Below are positions 7,592-15,209 of a DNA stretch of 17,875 bases, one piece after another. The translations under genes and the position numbers were made by a program. Within the stretch, counting starts at the first letter, position 1; each line of letters starts with the position of its first letter. The stretch is from JAIOSM01 sp964593725. Lineage in GTDB: Bacteria > Desulfobacterota > Desulfobacteria > Desulfobacterales > Desulfobacteraceae. The notes under the pieces were generated by a model. It saw only the letters and a list, made by a program, of their open reading frames with translations, did not search any database and was not told the origin of the DNA. The DNA is taken from assembly GCA_964593725.1 (NCBI GenBank), contig CAZQJS010000063.1, positions 1-17,875 on the forward strand, written 5' to 3'.

Positions 7592-9516
7592 CAGACTCCT
7601 TCCACAGAATAAAAAGCAATACTTGTTTTCACGGTTGCCGACTGCCCGTCCTGATACTTGAAAAGGGCTTCAACTTCCATACTATCGATTTTTTCATTAT
7701 AAAGACCATCATAGAGATTCTGGTATTTTTCCCTTACAAATTTACGTCTTATCTTTCCTGTTTTGGTAAGTTCTCCGTCATCCACATCAAGAAGTTTGTA
7801 AAGCAGGGCAAAACGTTTAATTTTAAAATGTTCTTTTTCCGCTCTGGTGTTAACATCAATAACCTGTCCCATTATCAGGTCGGCGACCTCTTTTTTGGAC
7901 GAAAGATCCATATATGTAGTATAGGAAATACCTCTGTCCTCGGCCCATTTACCAACTACAATTGGATCAATATTAATAAGACATCCCACAAAATCCTCCT
8001 TGTCGCCATATATAACCGCTTCTTTTATATATGGACTGAATTTCAGTTTATTTTCAAGGAACATGGGAGAAAACATCTCATCTTTTTTATTATGCATAAC
8101 ATCGGATATACGGTCAATAACAACCAGGTGGCCATTTTCATCAATATACCCTGCATCACCTGAATGGAGCCAGCCTCCTTCCAGAAGTTCTTCGGTCTTT
8201 TCCGGAAGCTCGTAATATCCCGGGGTTACAGAATCAGATTTTGAAAGTATTTCTCCTTCTTCTGAAATTCTGCACTCGGTTCCTGGCAGAGGTTTTCCCA
8301 CGGTATCAGGCCTTACATCCCCGTCTCTGTGCATGTATGCAATTCCAACTATCTCTGTCTGCCCATAAATCTGTTTTAAATTTACACCAATTGCCTGATA
8401 AAAGGTAAAAAGCTCAGGACCCAGAGCTGCACCACCTGTATATGCCCTTCGCAGGCGCAGAAAACCGATCTGGTTGACCAGGGGCCGGAATATCAGTTGT
8501 TTACCCAGCCAGGCCAAAAAGCTGAGACCAACAGGCATTGGCTTTCCAGTCATTCTATAAGTGGCAGCCCGCTCTCCGATCTTTATAAAATAGTTATATA
8601 ACAGTTTATTAAGCCAGTAGGACTGATCAATCTTTAACCAGATCTCAGATCGTATTGTTTCATAAATTCTGGGAGCTCCAAACATGAAATGGGGCCCTAT
8701 CTCCTTTAAATCTGACATGCTTGTTTCCACAGATTCGGGAAAATTAAGGGTGATACCCGTTGCCATGGCAACACCAAAGGAGTTCATCTGCTCACCTATC
8801 CAGGCAAAGGGCAGAAAAGAGACATATTCATCTGTAGGTTCAAGGTGGTCAACCTGGGTAAGATGAAGACCCATGCTGATATAATTCTTATGGGTAAGCA
8901 TTGTTCCCTTTGGCAGGCCGGTTGTTCCTGAAGTCAGGCAGAGATGGCACACATCATCTGGTTTACCCATGTCCACCAGTGATTCAAAAAGGTCAGGCGC
9001 CCCTGCATCAAGTTCTTTACCAAGCTTATAAACATCTTCCATGGATATAAACCAGTCATCCTGCATATAATCCCGCATGCCTCGCGGATCTTCAAAAACA
9101 ACTTTTTTAACATTGGGAATCTGGTCACGGATGTCAATGATTTTATCAACCTGTTCCTGGTTGTCACAAAAGACAAAAGATATTTTAAGATATTGAATGA
9201 TGTGCAGTATTTCATCGGGCATACTGGTTTGATAAATTCCTGCTGAAATTGCCCCCAGAGAATGGGCGCCAATGGCAGCAAAGAGGATTTCAGGGATATT
9301 GTCACTTATGATGCCCATGGTATCAGACTTTGCCATGCCGAGCGTTTTAAAGCCAAGGGCTGTGTTTTTTACATAATCATAGTAGCTCTTCCAGGTATAA
9401 GCGTTCCAGATTCCAAAATCTTTTTCTTTTAAAGCTATGCTGTTCGGTGTTTTGTCAACTCTCCAGCGAAGCAGTTGAGGTATGGAATATTTGAGTAATT
9501 GCTCGGTATTATCCAT
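7591..9516 (-). CDS. long-chain-type acyl-CoA synthetase (AMP-forming) inside the Liv operon
   Basis: A 641-residue adenylate-forming ligase that would convert a carboxylic acid, ATP and CoA to acyl-CoA, AMP and pyrophosphate. The catalytic motifs look complete: A3 P-loop TSGTTGLPKG (195-204), A5 YGQTE (384-388), A7 HSGDAG (451-456), and the A10 lysine Lys588 in ELTKTGKIRRKF. Length and the GGAALGPELFTFYQAIG segment resemble the FadD15/ACSL/bubblegum group of long-chain ligases, but the true acyl substrate cannot be read. It starts 6 nt after livG, whose last codons supply a GGAGAAG ribosome site, and its stop overlaps livH. It is therefore locked into the transporter operon, which suggests that the imported substrate is activated to its CoA ester at once. 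Confidence 0.9.
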   Translation of the reverse strand: MDNTEQLLKYSIPQLLRWRVDKTPNSIALKEKDFGIWNAYTWKSYYDYVKNTALGFKTLGMAKSDTMGIISDNIPEILFAAIGAHSLGAISAGIYQTSMPDEILHIIQYLKISFVFCDNQEQVDKIIDIRDQIPNVKKVVFEDPRGMRDYMQDDWFISMEDVYKLGKELDAGAPDLFESLVDMGKPDDVCHLCLTSGTTGLPKGTMLTHKNYISMGLHLTQVDHLEPTDEYVSFLPFAWIGEQMNSFGVAMATGITLNFPESVETSMSDLKEIGPHFMFGAPRIYETIRSEIWLKIDQSYWLNKLLYNYFIKIGERAATYRMTGKPMPVGLSFLAWLGKQLIFRPLVNQIGFLRLRRAYTGGAALGPELFTFYQAIGVNLKQIYGQTEIVGIAYMHRDGDVRPDTVGKPLPGTECRISEEGEILSKSDSVTPGYYELPEKTEELLEGGWLHSGDAGYIDENGHLVVIDRISDVMHNKKDEMFSPMFLENKLKFSPYIKEAVIYGDKEDFVGCLINIDPIVVGKWAEDRGISYTTYMDLSSKKEVADLIMGQVIDVNTRAEKEHFKIKRFALLYKLLDVDDGELTKTGKIRRKFVREKYQNLYDGLYNEKIDSMEVEALFKYQDGQSATVKTSIAFYSVEGV

Positions 9517-9522
9517 TATAAT

Positions 9523-10284
9523 TTATTCTTCTCCAATATAAGCTTCAATAACTTTTGGGTTCCGGGCAACTTCCCCGGGAGTTCCCGAACCAATAATCTC
9601 TCCAAAATCAAGTACATAAATACGATCTGAAATATCCATTACAACACCAAGGTCGTGTTCCACCAAAACAACAGTTATACCGCGTTCTTTTTGAATATCC
9701 ATGACAAAACGCACAATATCCTCTTTTTCCTCTATATTCATTCCAGCCATGGGTTCATCGAGTAAAAGCAGATCAGGAGCCAATGTCAATGCCCTTGCCA
9801 CCTCAACCTTTTTCTGGACACCATAGCTTAAATTACCCACAAGGCTCTTTCTATGGGGTTCAAGTTCCATAAAATCTATTACATCCTCAACAAAGGCCCT
9901 GTTCTCAGCCTCCACCCGTGATGCCTTACCAATAAAGATCAATGCCTGGAAAAAATTATAATTAAGGTTCTGGTGGCGTGCAAGGAGAAGATTATCCAGT
10001 ACTGTAAGACCTGAAAAGAGTTCAAGATTTTGAAATGCCCTTGCAATGCCCATATTGGAGACCTGGTGGGGAGATGCATGGGTAAGTTTTTTCCCTTTGT
10101 AAAGAATTTCCCCCTTTGTGGGATGATAAAACCCGGATATGCAGTTGAGCATACTTGTCTTTCCTGCACCATTGGGTCCGATAATCGAAGTTATGAGTCC
10201 TGGTTCAATTTCCATATTCACCCTGGAAAGAGCTTTAAGGCCTCCAAAGGAGAGTGTAACATTTGAAACAATTAAATTTGCCAT
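9523..10284 (-). CDS. livG: Liv-type ABC transporter ATP-binding protein LivG
   Basis: First ATPase of the importer, 253 residues from the chosen ATG. It shows Walker A GPNGAGKT (36-43), the LivG-typical GIARAFQNLELFSGLTVLDNL, signature LSYGVQKKVEVARAL (LSYG in place of LSGG is normal for LivG), Walker B LLLLDEPMAGMN, and H-loop VEHDLG. A TTG five codons earlier (10299) would also be in frame, but MANLIVSNVTLSFGG matches the family start. A GGA triplet 10 nt before the ATG is the only ribosome site. A 128-nt gap with a small hairpin separates it from the preceding ligase homologue. It couples ATP hydrolysis to LivHM together with LivF. Confidence 0.93.
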   Translation of the reverse strand: MANLIVSNVTLSFGGLKALSRVNMEIEPGLITSIIGPNGAGKTSMLNCISGFYHPTKGEILYKGKKLTHASPHQVSNMGIARAFQNLELFSGLTVLDNLLLARHQNLNYNFFQALIFIGKASRVEAENRAFVEDVIDFMELEPHRKSLVGNLSYGVQKKVEVARALTLAPDLLLLDEPMAGMNIEEKEDIVRFVMDIQKERGITVVLVEHDLGVVMDISDRIYVLDFGEIIGSGTPGEVARNPKVIEAYIGEE

Positions 10285-10388
10285 AAAAAATGATTCCAAA
10301 ATAATCAGTCAAATTAAAGAAAACACAACAGGGTTCTGTAAAGCCCCCAACTGCATCCATAATAAATCAGCTTGCCCGTGTCAAGATA

Positions 10389-10423
10389 AAACAGTGTTAA
10401 TCAAAAACAAATCTACACTGTCT
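10389..10423 (-). terminator. weak hairpin/attenuator at the end of the first ligase gene
   Basis: Arms ACAGTGT (10391-10397) and ACACTGT (10415-10421) pair perfectly and extend to 9 bp with one G-U wobble and an A-U. The loop is 17 nt. In minus-strand RNA the stem is followed by a short U-rich stretch (UUUUAUCUU, partly within the stem). The upstream arm overlaps the stop of the ligase gene (10413). This could partly terminate transcription before livG, but it is short and AT-rich. Confidence 0.3.
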
Positions 10424-11945
10424 GACAGCCCGACTTTATGGTTTCACGGTCTATTGATCCGTTTTCTGCTTTTGGCAATTCTTCAATAAATTGAACATAT
10501 CGCGGTTTCTTGTAACTAGCGATTTTTGTCCCGGTAAACTCAATAAGCTGTTCTGTAGTCAGTTTCTGGCCATCGTGCAGGGCGCATACTGCTTTAATTC
10601 CTTCTCCGAATTTTGGATCAGGCACACCAAAAACGCAAACTTCTTTCACAGCAGGATGTTCCATGATAACTTTTTCCACCTCAGCCGGGAAAACATTTTC
10701 TCCGCCAGGCTTGATAAGCTCTTTTTCCGCCTTGCGGCCCTTAAAAAATAAAAAGCCATCGGAATCTATCATGCCAAGATCACCTGTATGGTGCCAGTTT
10801 TCCCTGAAAGTATATTCATTTAAATCATCAGCCTGCCAATAGCCTTTAAACACCAAAGGCCCTCTTACAACAATCTCACCTGTTTCACCGGTTGGAAGAA
10901 TATTATCCAGGTCATCCATGATTTTTAAATTTACAAGGGTTGAAATCTTTCCTGCAGAACCTTTTTTACTAAAGTATTCAGAAAATGTGATAAGGCCTGA
11001 TGTCTCGGTTTGACCGTACATTGTCCAGAATTTTGAACCGGAAAATGCTTCCCATTTTGTGACTGTCTCCGGCTGTTCAATGCCTGCAGCAATCCTTAAC
11101 GAGGAGAGATCATATTGATCCTGCTCTGCTGCTTCCATCAGGTTATTAAGTATTGGAGGGAAAGAACCAATAAGATTAACTTTTTGATCCTGAATCAGTT
11201 CAAGGGTTTTTTCAGGATCAAATTTTTCAAGTATTACATTTTTACCACCAGCCTGGAGAGCAGCAAGGCCCATATTAACCCCCATAACATGGAAAAGCGG
11301 TAAAATATTTAAATATGCCTGGGTTGAATCAATTTTGAATTCAGATATGACCTGCTGATTTGCAAAAATAACATTTCCATGGGAGAGTACCGCCCCCCTG
11401 GGTTTCCCCTGGACAGCCGCAGTGTGAATAATTAAAAAAGGATCATCCATGGAGCCTGACACTCTTTCTCCAATGGGTGTTGAAGAGTAAAGACTTAAGA
11501 TATCATGTTCATCACCCTGGCTGCCTTTTTTTCCACAGGGCTGGACAATATAATAATTATTAAGAAAGGGAAGCGCCTGGACAAGCCCGCTGACAATTTC
11601 TTCCTGGTCAGAATCGGCAACTATCAAATCAGGTGTTGTATCTTCAACAATATACCTTATCTCTTCAGAGCTTAAACGCCGGTTTATCAGCACAAGAACC
11701 AGGTTTAAAGCTGCACAGGCACCAAACAGATGAAAAAAAACAGGATGATTATGGCATAAAAGTGCCACCCTGCTGCCAGGTTTAAGGCCAAGATTTTTAA
11801 GACCTCCTGCAAGCCGGGTTGTCTTTTCAAACAGGTCCGAATAGGTGAAATCATCTGCACCATAGTGGATTGCAGTGACATTACTTAAACTTACTGAATT
11901 GCTTTCATAAATATCAAAAATATTTAAATTTTGAATAGTATTCAT
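10413..11945 (-). CDS. class I adenylate-forming enzyme homologue with altered A3 and A10 motifs
   Basis: A 510-residue protein with the full acyl-CoA ligase (ANL) fold, the first gene of the cluster. A5 YGQTET (310-315), A7 HTGDLG (386-391), the hinge-region KGRKAEKELIKPGGENVFPAEVE (from 402) and the A9-like region are recognisable. Two sites differ. The A3 phosphate loop reads HTAAVQGKPRG (174-184) instead of TSGTTGxPKG, and the catalytic A10 lysine expected in PKTxxGKxxR is Ser497 (PKAENGSIDR). In well-studied ligases that lysine is needed for adenylation but not for thioester formation. The enzyme may therefore be weak, use a pre-formed acyl-adenylate, or have another role; alternatively another lysine compensates. 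The reading frame is intact. The ATG at 11945 has no Shine-Dalgarno and lies at the predicted transcription start. The substrate is unknown. Confidence 0.85.
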   Translation of the reverse strand: MNTIQNLNIFDIYESNSVSLSNVTAIHYGADDFTYSDLFEKTTRLAGGLKNLGLKPGSRVALLCHNHPVFFHLFGACAALNLVLVLINRRLSSEEIRYIVEDTTPDLIVADSDQEEIVSGLVQALPFLNNYYIVQPCGKKGSQGDEHDILSLYSSTPIGERVSGSMDDPFLIIHTAAVQGKPRGAVLSHGNVIFANQQVISEFKIDSTQAYLNILPLFHVMGVNMGLAALQAGGKNVILEKFDPEKTLELIQDQKVNLIGSFPPILNNLMEAAEQDQYDLSSLRIAAGIEQPETVTKWEAFSGSKFWTMYGQTETSGLITFSEYFSKKGSAGKISTLVNLKIMDDLDNILPTGETGEIVVRGPLVFKGYWQADDLNEYTFRENWHHTGDLGMIDSDGFLFFKGRKAEKELIKPGGENVFPAEVEKVIMEHPAVKEVCVFGVPDPKFGEGIKAVCALHDGQKLTTEQLIEFTGTKIASYKKPRYVQFIEELPKAENGSIDRETIKSGCQTV

Positions 11946-11953
11946 ACAGATGG

Positions 11954-11982
11954 ATAGTATTTAATTATTTTTTCAGAGTCAA
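11954..11982 (-). promoter_or_regulatory. sigma70-like promoter of the ligase/liv cluster
   Basis: On the minus strand, TTGACT (11982-11977; 5 of 6 to consensus) is followed by a 17-nt spacer and TACTAT (11959-11954; 4 of 6). Transcription would begin near 11946-11948, only 1-3 nt before the ATG at 11945. The position fits a single main promoter for the cluster below it. Confidence 0.55.
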
Positions 11983-11995
11983 GCTTTTTTTATAA

Positions 11996-12013
11996 AAAAC
12001 GAGCGCTCGTTTT
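11996..12013. promoter_or_regulatory. 18-bp perfect palindrome, likely operator (or kinase terminator)
   Basis: AAAACGAGCGCTCGTTTT is fully self-complementary, centred between 12004 and 12005. It lies 13 bp upstream of the -35 hexamer of the cluster promoter and 5 bp after the kinase stop codon. A gapless palindrome of this length and GC core resembles operators of TetR-family regulators, which often control acyl-CoA ligase genes. On the minus strand it could also fold as a 7-bp stem with a GCGC loop followed by TTTTTTAT, that is, a weak terminator for the kinase gene. Both roles are possible. No regulator gene is in the window. Confidence 0.55.
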
Positions 12014-12018
12014 GTTCT

Positions 12019-14322
12019 TTATGCAGGGGCAAACATCACGGAGAATATGGTATAGCCCGCTTGTTCACACTCCTCCCTGGAATTGCAGAAATCACACTTT
12101 TCAATATTGCCGGGGCATGAATAATCAGGGTTTTCAACAAGAAACCTGCAGCGTTTGGATTCCATGAAAATTTTAAAACCAAAGCGCTCGGAAAAAATTT
12201 TCATGCGCAGAAGGTCTGCACCCTTACCTCCTGCATTAAATGCATAGGGGTTTTTTGTGGAATAAAGCAATGTTTCCTGGGTTGTAAAAAAACCTCCAAA
12301 AATACTTATTTTATCCTCTTCCTTTATTCCAACGCCATAATCATGTACCTTCAGCAAGACAGCATCGTCACACTCTTCAAGGCTGACTACTATTCTTCCC
12401 ATATCAGGGGTGTTTTCAATACCGTTTTTTATGAGTCCTTCAAGGATTTTTGAAAGAATCTCCCCTGGAATCCTGATTCCCGGAACATTTTCCCGGGCTT
12501 CAAGAGTGACATCAATATCCCTGGACACATATTTACCCTCCAGTGTCTTTAGAAAATCCGGCAGAAAAGCGTTAAGGTCAATGTATTCGCTGCCGCTTTC
12601 ACTGGGGCCGAACTTTTCATTGATCAGCTGCCTTACCGATTGCATGATGTCATCAACACCATGTTTTTCTTCCAGGCTCTGGTCTATCAATGTTTCAAGC
12701 TCATCCCTGCATGAATCAAACATTTTTAATAATAATCCATGGGCTGAATACTCTTTATTATCCATGATATCAGCTGTTTCATTCTGGATTTCAACTATCC
12801 TGCGAAGATTTCTCTCTATCCTTGCAATTGTACTGACCCATTTTTTTTCCTCAATACTTGCAAGTTTCTTTTTAAGGGCACCCACAGATCCTGTCAGGAT
12901 TGCAACCGGGGTTTTAAGTTCATGGGAAAGGTGGTTTATTGCTTTACCCTTTGCACGGTTCATGGATGCAACTTCCTTGTATGCTTTTTTCACCTCTTCG
13001 GAAAACCTTGCATTCTCAATGGAAATTGCAACAGTGCCTGCAATCATTTCCAAAAGCTCAATGTCGCTTTCTTTAAAAAGCCCCTTTTTTTTGTTAAGGG
13101 CTACAAGGGTGCCAATTATTCTCTCTTCACTCTTTATGGGAGCTACTGCCAGATTCTTTGTTTTATACCCAAGTTTTTCATCCCTCTGGGGGTATTTTGC
13201 ACACTCGGCATGATCATTGATTATAATGGGTTTACCCGATTTCACCACCTTGCCTGCTGCAACCTCATTCAGAGGAAATCTGACCTCCTTTACCCTTTTC
13301 TCCGTATCTGAATCATCATAGGCAGCACCAAGGAAAAACACTTCATTTTTCATCTCATCATAGAGAAGGACAATGGCTCCTTCAGTGTTGAGAAGTGTTT
13401 TGATCTCCTTGGACAGATAATTCATAAGCTGACCAAGTTCCGGGTATTCCGGAAGTGCTGTACTGATTTTCATGATTGTCTTATTATAAGCAGCAATCCT
13501 CTTCTCTTCCGTGATATCCCTTAAAATAACAAAATTCTCATTGGAGGTCTGACCCTGCCTTGCAAAGGAGGCTGCCCACATTATCACATCAAGGAGTGTT
13601 CCATCCCTGGTCAATCTCTGGGTCTCATGTCTGGTAAAGGATCTCTCCTTAAAAAATTTCCTCAGAAGGTCCCTGGTCTCCTGGTCCAGTTCCTCGGGCA
13701 CAAAGGGTACTCTTTTACCTTTGAGTTCTTCAAAGGTCCATCCAAATGTCTGGGTAAATGCAGGGTTGAGATATGAGGCGCGTCCTTCACCATCGTAAAC
13801 TATAATGGGATAGGGTACAAACTCCAGGAGCATTCTGTAATGTCTTCGGGAATCACGCATCTTTTTTTCTGCATTTTTCTCATCGGTAATATCCTGGAGT
13901 GTCTCCACAGCACCGATTATTTCACCGTTTTCATCCTTCAGGGGAGCAACTGTAAAAAAAAGCCATTTGCCATCTTCCCCAAGATCAGGGAAAAAATCTT
14001 CAGCCGCATATCTCTCTTTTTCAATACCGGAGCGGTTGAATTTAAGGCCGTAATATTTCAGGATCTCAGTTTCAGAAGCTTTGTCCACAATAAAGTCAAC
14101 CATAATGGGTCGTTTTTCAGCATAAAAGGCCTTCCATTGATTATCCGTGCCAAGCATCTCTTCCCTGCAAAGCCCTGTAAGCTCTTCACAAGCTTTATTA
14201 AAATGAACTATTAAATGATTTTTATCAATAACAAGCATGGGAATGGGAGCTTCTGAAATTATTGAATGAAGCTCATCAATTCTTTTTTTTAACTCTTTTT
14301 CCAAAGAGTTATTTTTATTCAT
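12019..14322 (-). CDS. soluble PAS-PAS-GAF sensor histidine kinase with C-terminal cysteine cluster
   Basis: A 767-residue cytoplasmic histidine kinase without membrane segments. PAS 1 (about 15-148) ends in a PAC motif (GAVETLQDITDEK), PAS 2 spans about 160-274 and GAF about 295-440. HisKA carries the H-box SHELKTPV with phospho-acceptor His467. The ATPase domain (about 625-767) has N-box GLIKNGIENTP and G1 DYGVGI. After the G-box region GGKGADLL come five cysteines, C725, C736, C743, C746 and C752 (C-x10-C-x6-C-x2-C-x5-C), before the final strand TIFSVMF. From memory, similar insertions occur in many desulfobacterial kinases; they could bind a metal or Fe-S cluster. An in-frame ATG at 14370 exists, but GGAGG at 14329-14333 fixes the start at 14322. 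It lies just upstream of the transporter cluster, and no DNA-binding partner regulator is in the window. Confidence 0.9.
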   Translation of the reverse strand: MNKNNSLEKELKKRIDELHSIISEAPIPMLVIDKNHLIVHFNKACEELTGLCREEMLGTDNQWKAFYAEKRPIMVDFIVDKASETEILKYYGLKFNRSGIEKERYAAEDFFPDLGEDGKWLFFTVAPLKDENGEIIGAVETLQDITDEKNAEKKMRDSRRHYRMLLEFVPYPIIVYDGEGRASYLNPAFTQTFGWTFEELKGKRVPFVPEELDQETRDLLRKFFKERSFTRHETQRLTRDGTLLDVIMWAASFARQGQTSNENFVILRDITEEKRIAAYNKTIMKISTALPEYPELGQLMNYLSKEIKTLLNTEGAIVLLYDEMKNEVFFLGAAYDDSDTEKRVKEVRFPLNEVAAGKVVKSGKPIIINDHAECAKYPQRDEKLGYKTKNLAVAPIKSEERIIGTLVALNKKKGLFKESDIELLEMIAGTVAISIENARFSEEVKKAYKEVASMNRAKGKAINHLSHELKTPVAILTGSVGALKKKLASIEEKKWVSTIARIERNLRRIVEIQNETADIMDNKEYSAHGLLLKMFDSCRDELETLIDQSLEEKHGVDDIMQSVRQLINEKFGPSESGSEYIDLNAFLPDFLKTLEGKYVSRDIDVTLEARENVPGIRIPGEILSKILEGLIKNGIENTPDMGRIVVSLEECDDAVLLKVHDYGVGIKEEDKISIFGGFFTTQETLLYSTKNPYAFNAGGKGADLLRMKIFSERFGFKIFMESKRCRFLVENPDYSCPGNIEKCDFCNSREECEQAGYTIFSVMFAPA

Positions 14323-14328
14323 AAAAAA

Positions 14329-14333
14329 CCTCC
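14329..14333 (-). promoter_or_regulatory. Shine-Dalgarno deciding the kinase start
   Basis: GGAGG sits 6 nt before the ATG at 14322, whereas the earlier in-frame ATG at 14370 has none and would add 16 residues (Cys- and aromatic-rich) not expected ahead of the PAS domain. Confidence 0.75.
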
Positions 14334-14405
14334 AAACCACTTTACAAACCATGCAATATTCATATAACATACTTAAAGCTTAAGATAAGCAGGGTTAACT
14401 CTACT

Positions 14406-14411
14406 ATTATA
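14406..14411 (-). promoter_or_regulatory. possible -10 element for the PAS-GAF kinase
   Basis: A perfect TATAAT on the minus strand lies in the 137-nt divergent region between the two kinase genes. It would give a 5' leader of about 78 nt. The -35 region at normal spacing (TAAAAA) is poor, so the promoter may need an activator or may be false. I see no convincing promoter for the opposite, plus-strand kinase. Confidence 0.3.
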
Positions 14412-14459
14412 TTAAGTAAATTACAAGATTTTTAACTGCTGGAGGCTTTAAGAATAAGA

Positions 14460-15209
14460 ATGGGCAAAAGCGAAATTAAAATAGAACTCATGATCCACGA
14501 CCTCAAAGTTCCAATTTCAGTTATTGATACTGGTGTAAAGTCACTTCTCAACCGGATTGATACATATGGGCCATTAACGGAAAAACAACAAAAAGTATTA
14601 AAAAGAATACTCAGAAACACCAATAATACCAAAAGAATAGTCAATGATGTACTGGAACTTGGCAGATCCAGCGAGGGCATAATGATTTACAAAGATACAA
14701 GCCTTGCTTTTATTATATCTGCGGTTTTAATTGAAGTATTTGATTTGTCTGACACGCAAACTTCAGAGAGGATAAAAAAATCCACCAGCCTGAAAGATAC
14801 AAAGAGTGCTGTCAGTTCAAACGGCATAATAATTTCAGTTGAAAAAAAATTGTGGGCAAAACCATTATATCTGGATGAAAACAAGATAATTCAGATTTTA
14901 AGGAATCTTATAACCAATGCTTTAAAATTCCGGGCTGAAACAATTGAAATCTTCAGCAAAGTTAAAGAGAACCACCTGATCCTGTCTGTTAAGGATGATG
15001 GAAGGGGTATTGCCGAAGCTGACCACAAGAAGATATTCAACTCCTACTGCACCTGCGGATCTTCAATAAACTCCATTGTGGAGAGCCACGGCATCGGGCT
15101 TGCCGGAGTCATGGTACTTATTAAAGATATGGGCGGTAAGCTTACTCTGACCAGTGAAGAGGGCAAAGGCGCCGAGTTCCTTGTAAAAATTCCCCTGAAG
15201 CGCCGTTAA
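14460..15209 (+). CDS. minimal sensor-less histidine kinase
   Basis: A 249-residue soluble kinase core and the only plus-strand gene. HisKA begins almost at the N-terminus, with His13 in MIHDLKVPI and a helical dimerisation segment to about residue 70. A variable stretch of about 70-135 follows. The HATPase_c domain has N-box LRNLITNALKF (Asn153), G1 DDGRGI (179-184) and G2 SHGIGLAGV (209-217), ending in the usual GAEFLVKIPL strand. No sensor, HAMP or membrane segment is present. Signal input must come from another protein, perhaps a receiver or the divergent kinase. An in-frame stop at 14433-14435 rules out a longer N-terminus. GGAGG (14441-14445) lies 14 nt before the ATG, further than ideal, so translation may be inefficient. 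Its stop overlaps that of kbl, with no terminator between. Confidence 0.87.
   Translation: MGKSEIKIELMIHDLKVPISVIDTGVKSLLNRIDTYGPLTEKQQKVLKRILRNTNNTKRIVNDVLELGRSSEGIMIYKDTSLAFIISAVLIEVFDLSDTQTSERIKKSTSLKDTKSAVSSNGIIISVEKKLWAKPLYLDENKIIQILRNLITNALKFRAETIEIFSKVKENHLILSVKDDGRGIAEADHKKIFNSYCTCGSSINSIVESHGIGLAGVMVLIKDMGGKLTLTSEEGKGAEFLVKIPLKRR

Noticed and set aside
12410..13213. 267-codon plus-strand open frame inside the PAS-GAF kinase
   Set aside because: It is antisense to a gene with clear HisKA and GAF motifs, is Ser/Phe-rich, has no domain motif and no ribosome site: a mirror of the kinase coding strand.
14370..14370. Earlier start for the PAS-GAF kinase
   Set aside because: The internal ATG at 14322 has GGAGG at ideal distance, and the extra 16 residues match no domain.
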